The notes below the pieces were generated by a model that did not search any database, was not told where the DNA came from, and saw only the letters and a list, made by a program, of their open reading frames with translations. Of a stretch of DNA of 64,000 nucleotides, positions 35,801-47,800 are shown in pieces. The translations under genes and the position numbers were made by a program. The DNA lies in contig CM055092.1 of assembly GCA_029204225.1 (NCBI GenBank), positions 10,381,806 to 10,445,805 of the forward strand, given 5' to 3'. This DNA is from Diphasiastrum complanatum. Taxonomy: Eukaryota > Streptophyta > Lycopodiopsida > Lycopodiales > Lycopodiaceae. The stretch's first letter is position 1, and each line of letters begins with the position of its first letter.

Positions 35801-38800
35801 GATAAACTGATCCTCAATAAAGATGATATCTCGGATCACATAGCTTATAAGCTTTATCTGAAGTCGTGTAACCAATGAAAATGGATTTGATACTATGGGA
35901 GTCCAACTTCATCCTGATCTCCTGCGGTATCTAGCCATAGGCAATACATCCAAAAACTCTAAGGTTCAATAGTGAAGGTTTGAAGCCTGTCCAAACTTCA
36001 TAAGGTATTTTTTCTGAGAGTCCTTTCGTCAAGCATCTATTCTGAATATAAGCTGTAGTGGAAACAGCGTCAGCGCAAAGAAATTTAGCCAGTGTCGCGT
36101 GAGCAAGCATACACTGCTCAATGAAATAAACAGCTGTTCTTCTCAAAAATTCGGCAATAAAGGTAATGAAGTACTTTGCAACAAGCAACGACAAAGTTTG
36201 CATCAGGCCACATATATCTGAATGAGCGACATCTAGAACATCTTTTGTTGCATGCTTATGACTGGATCTAAATGGAATCCTAGTCTGCTTTCCGACAATG
36301 CAACTATGATAGACAGGGAGGTCGATCTTCTTGTCTAGATAATCGAGATCAAGTACTAAGGACTGTCTAAACCATAGTTGCCCAGAAACGCGTTTCTGGA
36401 AAAAACGTTTCTAGAAACGCGAACACATTTCTGGATCCAGAATCGCTGGAAAAAAATCAAAAACAGGTCTTTAAAAATTCATAGGGATTGACAGAATCCA
36501 ACAAGGATTGCTGCACCTAAACTGGACCACACTGTAACCAAAACACTCGACAACCTACATAAATGCAATGCCCTTTATTAGAGCTTTAATTTGATACCCA
36601 TATTGCCCACAAAAATCAAAAAAAAAAAAAAAAATCAAAAAAAACGTTTCTGAGAAACGCATTCCCAAACCAGAAACGTGTTTCTAGAAACGCAGTGCAT
36701 CTATGGTCTAAACATGTTCAATACAAAAGTATTCAGGGCTTGACTTGTGTCAAAATAACAATGAATCAGTCTATATAAGTATCCAAGCCTCTTTCTGAGT
36801 GCGGGACCTTATTTGTCCTATCAACAATTCGGCATTGATCGGATTCAAATCCTACCCTATGACCTAAATCAGTAATTTAACTTATTGACAACAGATTTGT
36901 CGACAGTTTAGGTATAAACAGAACATTCAATAGCAACTTCAATTGATCATGCAGGAACTTCAATCTTACAATGCCTTCACCTTCGATAGTATGTGCACTA
37001 TCGTCGCCAAGATGAACGGATTTCTTTGTACTATAAGGCATACATGAATGGAAATGTTCGTGATGACTGGTCATATGTTGAGAAGCTCCAGAATCCATAA
37101 ACCAAGCATCATCAATTTGCGCTTTCTGATCTCTGATCATAAACGCTCCTTCATCCATGTCTTATATAGGGGATTGGTATGTAACTGCAACTGCATTCGC
37201 CTGTTGATCTGACTACTTGTTGTTGGCGTTCTTCACTTTCAATATTCTGCAGTTATGAATCTCAAGATTAATGCATTTGCAATACTTACAAAACATCTTC
37301 TTCGACTGTGGATTCGATAATTGCTCCTAACTCTATGTCGGTTTCTGATTCGATACAAATTGTTTCGAGTCTTCTTCTGACGTTTAGCGCCTTTGTTTAC
37401 ATATAGAGCATGCGATACTGAATTCAAAGAGGTGTCTAAGCTTCTTCGATTGTCTTCCTGCAGCAACATAGCAATCACTCTTAAGAGAGTTTGTGTGTCA
37501 TTATGATCATCACCTAGTTTTCATATGTAGGTGGCAGGCTCGATAGCGACGTCATAATTGCATCTTGATAGCCGATAGTTGATCCGACAGCTTCAATCTA
37601 CTGCAAGAGATTCTTAGACTGGTTAACGTGATTCTGAAGCAAATCATCATTAGACATCTTGAGTGAGAAGGATTCCCTTCTAAGATGCAACTTCGACGTC
37701 ACGTCCCTCACATATAGCGTGCTCAGGATGTCCTATACTTCTTTCTAAGTTTGCCACGCTCAAATTCTAAGTGATTCTAACTTTGAAATCATCAGAATTT
37801 GTTAGATTGATTTCGTAGACAAACATAACAATATAAACATTGATGTATTGAGATATTCGATAGTTCCCAAAATCTAGTGATATTCTGCAATTGAGGGACT
37901 TACTTAGTGCACTCTATTAAATTTATCCAAATAATCAATCTTCAATCTACATCCATTCATCTATTCATAATTGCAGTTTTACTCATGTTTTTACACAGTC
38001 TGCAGAAATACACGGGAATGGCTAACAGTCAGGTTCGACAACGACAAAGAGTATCGAAGGTATTCGAACCATCGAATGTTAACAGAACTTGTTTCCACTT
38101 GTTTTGAAGCTAACAACTTGCCCTAACGGTTTTTGCAAGTAGTTTCTGGGAAGCCCAACTGGATAACTGACAGCTCATTGTGGCTAAGTGCCAATTGCGA
38201 TCTGCGACCATACAACTATCTTCAACTGTCATTTGGATAGGCCTCAATGGCATTCATAACTAGTATAAATAGTTGATCCTAGATTAACTTCTTCCTCTTT
38301 TGCATATTGATCCTAGAGATTAATATAGCACATTGCTAGAAACACTTACTGCTTATTAGCGAAAGTGTCATACAGAGTCAATCAGATACTCAGAGAGAGT
38401 TTCAAGTACGCAGTTGCATCCGCTATTATTTTGTGCTCACGATTCTTCTGATTTGTACATGCTACTTACTGAATTGATCATACAGTTTTATCGCGTTCAG
38501 TATTATGTCAGAATGATTGAATGCTTCACCACTAATGTAGCGACAATGAGTGTGGAGGAGCTACACTTGCTACCTAGGCATGTTTAGGGGTTTTGTGCAT
38601 TGTGAGATGATAGTTCTTGTCACTTGGATCTTGATATTGTGCAATCATCAATGTGCATTTTGAGAGGGGTTAGAAGATCATGTAGTAGTTACTAGTTACT
38701 AGTTACTAGTTAGAACTGAAATAGCATTTAGGTGTTAGTGGTTAGTGGTTAGCAGTTACTAATTAGTAGTTAGAAATTAGAACTCAGTGTTTACTAATTA

Positions 38801-38849
38801 GAAATTAGAAGTTAGAAGTTAGAAGGGAGTAACACTTGAGAGATTTGTG

Positions 38850-38896
<47 letters not shown>

Positions 38897-41800
38897 CCCA
38901 CCTGCCAAGGATTAGGGATCCCTTATGGGGGGGGGGCACTGCCCAAAGGTGACCACTCAACTCTCAGCTCTGAGACTCTCAAATAATAAAACTATCATTT
39001 CAATTTTCAGTGTTGAATGTTCACAAGTGACATCACAATTCATTTTCTGAAATTTAATTTTCAACATCCAACATTGTAGTATTGAGTCAATGTATATACT
39101 ATATAATATAAACAATCTATTATGATTTATCAAATTGAAATTTGATCTAATTTAGTAATTTCAATGTCTATCTAAGTTCTAACATCCCTTAGTATCTAGT
39201 ATCTACTAGTAAGACTTAAGTTGTAAGGACTTGTAGCTATCTAGTATCTACTATCTAGAATATAATATCTACATTCTAATGACTAATGAATCATGATTGA
39301 AATTTAATTTAGATTCTAGATTCTAATATCTATGTAGTATGATTTATCTATTAGATTCTACCTCATTTTCTAGGTATTTGAGACCTTAGGCAAGTACTTC
39401 TTAAATCACTGAATTGGATCTTCTTCCTTTTTTTGGACAAATCGAGATGCGACAATGACACAGGCAGAGGCTGCCACATCACGCCTCCCTGTTGCCCATT
39501 TGCACACGCCTCTCTTCTCATGGAAAGGTCAAAGCTCCAGATGAGGCAAGGCCTAGTACTCATAGTTTTGGTATTGGATCCTCCATGGCACCACCCTCAT
39601 CCACCATCAAGAGAGGGAGAGGTAGACAGAGAGGCCACACTACGCAGTTTGGGGGTAGGGATTATTATGTGTCCAACTTTGCTCCCATAGCGATGGAGGA
39701 GGCAGAGATTTTATTTCAAAAGTGCTTCTACACCTACATCTCCCATTCGTCATAGAGGAAGATGATGACCACAATGAGCGTGACTGTTTAGTGAGTATCT
39801 CAGGGACGAGAGGAGCCATTGCTGAACGGGCTTCATCGCCGAACATCTAGAGCACATCAAGATGGCATTGACCCAGTATACATCCAATACTCTATGCCCA
39901 TTGCCCCCTTTTAAGCCTCATCTTCAAGTATGAAGTTTGCTTCTAAGTTCTAACTTTTAAGTAGTGAATAGTTACTAAACAATATTAATTTTCAGCTTTG
40001 AAGTTTGGATTTTGGATTTAGAGTTTGCAATATGCAAATTGCTATTATATGTGCCATATGAACGTTTAACTTTCAGGTCTCAAGAATCAAGGTTGATCAT
40101 TCAACATTGCTACAACTTACAATGCTCATTGTTGTGATCTAGGTATGGCTGCACCATCATATCTAATGGTTGGAGCAATGCAAGGAAGCGCCAACATTAA
40201 ATATCTTGATGTCTTCTTGCATGAGGACCATGTTTCTCAGATCAATTGACACCTCTGGGGTAGCAATGACTGGCAAGTACATGTTTACCATATTCGAGCT
40301 GCCATTGAGGAGGTGGGGCCCATGGCACATCGAACAGGGGTAATCAATCCATTATCCAAATTCCAGTAATCATTTATATGAGGTTTGGGCTTAATGCTTA
40401 GAAGTTACTAGTTACAACTTATTATGTAGTACATAGTACATACTAAAAAGTTAGTAACTACTCAAAGATTAGTACATGGTACTTACTACTTTGATACTTG
40501 CTTGCTAGTAACTACTAGGTTCTAGCTACTTTGTGCTAACTTCTAAGTGCTCAAGGGTCAATGTGCATTGTGCATCGCTCAAGCTAGATTTAATTAAACT
40601 ATGGTTTCAATTCAGGACTTTTAACTTCCACTTTGACAATTGAAATTCTCATGAATCATAGTTCACTACTAAGATTTTGATGTGCTTCTACAATTTTCAC
40701 AATTGAATGATCAATTGACAATGTTAAATGTTCAATGGCAATCGTTTGAATTTTGCACACTATACATGTTGTCATGGACAATGTGGTAAATTGCATTGCC
40801 ATGGGTAGGCTCGTTAATAAGACATACCCCACATTTTTTGGACACCTTGTGCTACAGATTGCCTAGACCTCCTGGTCGGGGATGTAAGCAAGATACCACG
40901 GGTCAAGGAGGGGCCTTGAGATTCATCACCAAGAGGCTAAGGGCCTTGAGCATGTTTAGGAGACACCCCACCCTGCATGTCTTGAGACCTACCCCACCAA
41001 GTTTGTAACTTAGACTACTCGTTGTGAGAATCTGTGATAATTGATTCACGACATTTGCCATTTGCCATTGTGCGTACTATGTGCTATGTTGAGACCTTGA
41101 ATGATTTAATTTTATAAACTTCTATGTGTTTATGATCTAGATTCATCATTCTATGATCTATCCAAATTCTAGTATCATCTATTACAATTCGTACTTAGTA
41201 GCTAATAGTTGCTAGTTATGTTCTTGCTTTGATTATTATTATACTAATGAAGATTCTAGAATGTAGGTTTGCGTTTATGTTCATAGTCTTGGAATGACTA
41301 TTGAAAGTCCACACAAACTTGAGGCGGATGGTTGTTTTGAACGAGTGGGTGCAGTGGGGGCCATCACAAGAGCCCAAGGTGTTACGAGCTCGTAACCAGT
41401 GCCGAACCCTAGAGAACACAGATAGGTCAGATACCACAGTCAGGGTCGTGTCCAGCGTACATGACCAGCAGGGCAAGACAGTGTGAGTAGTGTGCCCCAG
41501 CACGGTCCATAGCCATGGCGGGCCTAACACAGCCTAGGGACCCTGTCAGCAGGATAGGGCCCCCAGTTGGGTCCCGACGTGCAGTCGGCCACGTCAGTGC
41601 CACGTGGCTGACACTTGGCAGTAGCATGCTACCAGTCCTCACACTGGGCTAGGAGGGGCTTACTCTATATCAGGGAGTAGGCAAGGTTGGGTGGATCAGT
41701 TAGTGTTTGCCCTACTGTGGTGTTAGGATCTATTACACTGGTATCAGAGCCATCTCCATCCTAGGGAACTCAGTTTTCAGCAGTGGAGAAAGTAGCTAGA

Positions 41801-44800
41801 TTGCTCAGAACTTCAAGTTCTCAGAAAGAAATAGAGGAGGAGACTCGCTATAGGAACAGTCTCCTACTGAGGAAATCTTGGTGGATTTACTTGCTGGTCA
41901 AAGAGAAATTAGTTAAAATTTCTAGAGCAGGTCCAGCGCTGTAAATTTAGTCTTCATCTCTGATTTTTGCCATCAGATTCAGGGAATCAGAGCGGATTTT
42001 TGAGGAGAAAGGGTGGTGCTGATCCATCGCTGAGGGATCAGAAATCTACCTCTGAAATTTCAGAGAAATCTAAGGAAATTTGAAGGGTTTTCAAACACTT
42101 TTTCTTAGCAGGGCAGGCGCTGGACAGGGAGATGAAAACTTAGTTTTTCATCACTGTTTTTGAGGATTTTTCAGTAGTTTGAACATCAAACTAGATTGCC
42201 ACAGACCAGCGACCTACTACTTGAAGTCAGATCAGAGTTTCAAGCAAGTTTTGGGCCTTGAATTTTAGAAAATTGGGCCAGACAGGTGGCTGTCCAGCCA
42301 GCGAGGGTAGGGAGACACCAAAATCAGAAATTGAAATACTTTTTGGGTCTCAAATCAGAAGTAAACGAGCCAGTTGGGTTGCAATCAGACCAGCGAGCTA
42401 CTATCCTCAGAGAACCGGGAAATTTGGCACCGTTTTGAAGCTTCAAACTGGCATTTTTCGGGACAGCAGGTCTGAAGTCTTGGGGAAAAGAGCTGAAAGG
42501 GTTCCTCTTCATTCTTTCTTTGGAAGTACAGTCCTCAGAAACAGCTAAGTCATCTTTCCTTTCCCTTGTACAGTTGTAAATTAGTCTTTTAGACTTTTTT
42601 TTCCTTCAAGAAGTTAAGGTAGCTCTCTTTCAGTTCCGAAGATGACCACTCCTCAGGGACCTGATCAACCCCAGGAGAGAGGCTTCGACGAACTTGAAAC
42701 AGAAGCCTTGGCTTACAGAAAAGGGAAGGAACCCATGGAAGTGGAAGAACAGGAACAGTTCGCCGAAGAACTCGACGAACTGGTTACCAAGGAGCAGTTT
42801 CTCCAATTGGTAACAGAAGTGGATGAACTGAAGTTGGCATTAGCCAATTTCAAGTCCAGTGTGGACGACTCGTTCGCTGAACTCAAAAACTTGATTTTGA
42901 GTTCCGCGAAAGGAAGCCTTCCCTCCACTTCTCAGTTATCCCCTAACCCACTTCCATCAGTTTCGGGTGAGACTTTACGGTCTCACCCCAGTGTTTTTAA
43001 AGATTTAAAACCTCCTACTTTTAATGGGAAAGAGAAGGATAGAAATGCAGATATTCTACAAACCTTCCTCAGCAAATGGAAGAACATTCATGCTCTTAAA
43101 CAGACCCCTGACCATTTGCAAGCAATTGAGGCCAGTCTTTCCTTAGGGCCTATGGCCTATAAGTGGTGGTTAAATCTCCAGGAGATTGGGCAGACTCCCC
43201 GGTCATGGAAAGCTTTTGAGGAAGCTTTCCTAAGAGAATTTCTACCAGAAAATGAACTGGATAGAGCCTGGGAGCCTGGGAAAGAACAGTAATGGATAAA
43301 TCCCTCCTCCAATATGTCTTGCAGTATCGAGAAGCAATTTTAAAGATTAAAAATATGGATGACTATCAGAAAATCAGGGGATTTGTCCGTGGCCTCAAAG
43401 ATGAATATAAAGTAGAGGTCCAGAGAAACTCGCCTACTACCCTTGAGCAAGCTCTCAGATATGCTCAAATCTATGATGATTCAGTGGGTAGGAAGAAGGA
43501 GAGACAACAGCCACTTTCTGAGCAGCCTTCTCAAAAAGACTTTCAATTTAAAAAGAAATTTTTAAAAAGAAAGAAAGAAGACAAATTTAAAAGTGAAGCT
43601 CCTCAGAAACGCCCTTCACTCATACAGCCCTTAAAACCAGATGATTTTGAGAAAGCCAAACAAGAACGTTTGTGCTTTGTGTGTATGGGCAAGGGACACA
43701 CAGTCAGACAGTGTCCCAAGGGGCCCTTCACTAAAAAAGATAAGAAAGATAAAAAACAAGTTCATCTTGTTCAGACTGTATGTTTCCCCAGTGACTCGGC
43801 AGCTTCCGAGATCAAAGTGTATCATGAAGATCATGAACACTGTTGCCAACTGACCTCTGCAATGCTAGCGAGACCCTTCAGTTTTGGGCCGCATGACCTA
43901 GTACGTATGCATGGGAAAGTTGGTAACCAGTCAGTAAGAGTCATGGTTGATGATGGGGCAACCCATAATTTCATCAACCACACCCTGGTTAAAAAGCTTA
44001 AACTACCAGAAGTACCTAGTCAGCATAGGTACATAGTTTCATTAGCTAAGGGTGAAGATAAAAAAATATGGGAAACTATGGTAAGTAAGTTAAATCTTGG
44101 TATTCGGGGGTACCAAGATGAAATAAACTTTCAGATAATGCACTGGATCGAACAGACATTGTTCTCGGGAGAGATTGGCTCTACAGTTTAGGACCTTCCC
44201 TCCACAGAAACTATCAGGAGAACACCCTCAGCTTTCAGCATAAAGGCCGAGAGATCCAGTTGCATGGGGAGCATGATGTTCCCAACAGCCCTATGGTCTG
44301 CAGTTCAGAGCTCTGTCAGCTAATCGAAGACGAAGACCATCAGGTATTCTTATGTGACTTTCAGTTTATTCCTGAAGTTTCTATTTCCAGTTCTATTCAA
44401 CAGAAAATCAGTAAATTAGAAACTTTATTGTCTAAATTTAAAGATGTTTTTCCTGAAGATTTGCCACATGGTTTACCACCTAGCAGAGAGGTAGATCATG
44501 TAATAAACCTAGTACCAGGTACAGCACCTGTTTCTAAACCTCCGTATCGGGTCAGTCGAACAGAGGATGAAGAAATAACTAGGCAGTTAACAGACTATCT
44601 TGGGAAAGGCCAAATTCAGACCAGTAGTTCACCATGGGCCTCACCAGTCCTATTGGTGAAAAAGAAAGAGGGGTCTATGCGTCTTTGCATAGATTACAGA
44701 GCCCTCAATAAAGTCACAATTAAGAATAAATACCCTATGCCTCGGGAAGACGAGTTGTTTGATCAACGCGACGGGGCTAAATTTTTCAGCAAAATAGACC

Positions 44801-47800
44801 TCAGATCGGGATATCATCAAGTCCGTATAAAATCGGAAGATGTCTCGAAAACAGCTTTTAGGACTCGTCACGGTCATTATGAGTTTAAGGTGATGCCATT
44901 TGGGCTCACAAATGCTCCAGCTACCTTTATGACCTTGATGAACAGTGTCCTCAGACCATACTTGGGTAAGTTTGTAGTCGTATTTTTAGATGACATCCTC
45001 GTCTACAGCAAAACGAGGAAGGAGCATCTAAAACACCTCAGAAAGGTGTTTCGACTGCTCAAAAAGCATAAGCTTTATGCTAAACAATCCAAGTGTGAAT
45101 TCTTCGTTGAAGAAGTAGCATATTTGGGTCACATTATCTCTTCAGATGGGATTAAAATGGACCCAAATAAGGTTAAAGCCATACTCAGTTGGCTGAGACC
45201 TCAAAATATTTTGGAACTTCAGATCTTTCTTGGTTTGGCGGGATATTACAGACGATTTGTCAAGGAATATGCTCAGATAGCAGTTCCTATGACAAATCTT
45301 CTTAAGGGGAAGGGAAAGGAGTTCATTTGGGAGTCCGCACAACAGGAGAGCTTTGATGCTCTCAAAACAGCCTTAGCTACAGCACCAGTTTTGAAAGTCG
45401 TCGACCCCAATCAGCCATTTGTGGTCGAAACAGATGCTAGGGACTTTGCAGTAGGTGCTGTGCTAACTCAGGGTGGACGACCAGTTGCGTTCGAGAGTAA
45501 AAAACTCGAGCCAACTCAAACTAGGTACAGTGACTATGAAAAGGAACTCTTTTGCCCTTAAGACTTGGAGGCAATATTTGTATGGTGCCAACTTTGAGGT
45601 CCTGACAGACCATGAGAGTCTCAGATACCTTTGCAATCAACCTGAGCTTAGAGACCGGAAAGCTCGTTGGGCAGAGTTGATGCAAGAGTTTGACATGTCT
45701 ATCAAATATAGGCGTGGAAAATTCAATACAGTAGCAGATGCCCTTAGCAGAATGCCTATGATAAACGAACTGAGTTTTACTCAGATTCGTAATGAGTTAC
45801 TCGAGTCCTTGAGAGGGAAATGCCAGCATGATGCATTCTTCTCTATTATCTGGAACTCAGTCCAGAACAGACAGTTACAGACTCCAGAACCAGTTCCCGG
45901 GGCTGGTGCCAGTTCATCCAAGAATACGGCAGCTTCCGTTGAGGATGATGATGAGTCTGAGTATACGTCGTCAGATGACGTTGAGGATTCTGAGCCTGTA
46001 TTACCCAAGCAAACCCCAGTGGTTGAGGGTCAGTTGACTCAAGGATTCAAATGGAAACAGTCTTCCATTCAGGATGAGTACTTGCTCTATAGAGATAGAG
46101 TATGTGTCCCAAATTCAGAGGATTATAGGCAGCAGGTCCTATATGAATGTCATGACAATCCTAGCGCGGGACACCCAGGCATACAGAAGACCTATGAGCT
46201 TCTTCGTAGGCAATTTTTCTGGCCCAGTATGAAAAAGGACGTCCACCGGTATGTAACCAGTTGCCAGAAATGTCAAGTAAATAAAGCAGAGCGTTTAAAG
46301 GCAGGAGGGTTGTTGCATCCCTTAGAAATACCAGCTGGCAAATGGGAGAGTATCTCCATGGATTTTATAGTAGGCCTGCCAAAAACCCAAAAGGGTAATG
46401 ACGCTATATGGGTCACCGTTGACCGTCTGACCAAAATGGCTCATTTTATTCCGACCAAAACAACCGTTAGAGCTCCAGAGTTAGCGAGGTTGTTTGTAGA
46501 CGGGCTACTTAAATTGTACGGTCTACCTTCCGGCATAGTCAGCGACCGGGACAGTAAGTTTACTGGAAATTTTTGGAGGGCAGTATTCCATCATCTCCAT
46601 ACTAAACTTAATATGAGTACCACCGACCATCCACAGACGGACGGTCAAACAGAAAGGGTAAATCAAGTGCTGGAGGATATGCTTCGAGCATACGTCAACA
46701 AAAAGCAGACTAATTGGGAGGAGTATCTCTCGATATTAGAGTTTGCTTACAACAGTACCAAACATTCAGCTACGGGATACAGCCCATTTATGCTGATGTA
46801 CGGTTTTCAGCCACGCTCACCCACAGCTGTAGGGTTTAAACAAGAAAAAGTTGAAGCAGCCAGAAACTTTTTAGAAGACCTAAACCAGATGATAGAACAT
46901 GCTAAGCGTAGCATTAGACAATCCCAGGATCGAGCCAGGCATTATGCAGATCCACACAGACGGGATGTGCAGTTCTCCACTGGTGAGAAAGTCTACTTGA
47001 GAGTCCCAGTTGACTCTAAAACCCTCAAATCAGGAGTGTGTGCTAAGTTGTCTCCAAGGTATTGTGGTCCCTTTACCATCAGTAGGAGACTAGGCGAGGT
47101 CACCTATGAACTAGAACTCCCACACAGCAGTGAGGTTTTTCCAGTCTTTCATGTAAGTCAGTTACGAAAAGCCTTAGCCAGATCAAACAATCTGGTAGGG
47201 GACAGTGTTCTAGTTCTCCCATTGGATCCTCAACAACCTCCACATGAACCAGAGGAGATTCTTGATAGTAGAGAGACGCAGACTCGTCATACTCTATACC
47301 GAGAATATCTGGTTAAGTGGAATGATCAGCCTGTTGAGAATGCCACTTGGGAAAGAGGCAGCGTCCTTCGCAAGATTTTTCCAGACTTTGTCTTAGAGGA
47401 CCAAGACGGTTCTTAAGGGGGAGGGAGTGTTACGAGCTCGTAACCAGTGCCGAACCCTAGAGAACACAGATAGGTCAGATACCACAGTCAGGGTCGTGTC
47501 CAACGTACATGACCAACAGGGCAAGACAGTGTGAGTAGTGTGCCCCAGCACGGTCCATAGCCATGGCGGGCCTAACACAGCCTAGGGACCCTGTCAGCAG
47601 GATAGGGCCCCCAGTTGGGTCCCGACGTGCAGTCGGCCACGTCAGTGCCACGTGGCCGACACTTGGCAGTAGCATGCTACCAGTCCTCACACTGGGCTAG
47701 GAGGGGCTTACTCTATATCAGGGAGTAGGCAAGGTTGGGTGGATCAGTTAGTGTTTGCCCTACTGTGGTGTTAGGATCTATTACACAAAGGTAGGAGGTT

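Larger units (their letters stand above)
33857..37874 (-). mobile_element. Copia I: decayed Ty1/copia element
   Basis: Reading leftward: gag remnants (about 37760-37500), protease, integrase, reverse transcriptase and RNase H in the copia order. Direct repeats of about 110 bp at 33857-33967 and 37754-37874 bracket it and may be LTR remains, though no clean TG...CA ends or primer site are visible. Stops and frameshifts throughout. A MITE is nested at 36373-36705. Confidence 0.8.
41380..47785 (+). mobile_element. Gypsy D: young, nearly complete chromovirus
   Basis: Full layout: 358-bp LTRs, initiator-Met primer site, 890-bp leader, gag-protease, RT, RNase H, integrase, chromodomain, polypurine tract. 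The LTRs differ at only about three positions in 358, so insertion is recent. Flanks CAAGG and CAAAG form a near-perfect 5-bp target duplication. Three small indels break the polyprotein. It lies in PIG-O intron 1, antisense to the gene. Confidence 0.93.

Noticed and set aside
41739-41750. tRNA gene at TGGTATCAGAGC sites
   Set aside because: Each is only the short primer-binding complement next to an LTR; no cloverleaf or A/B boxes are present.
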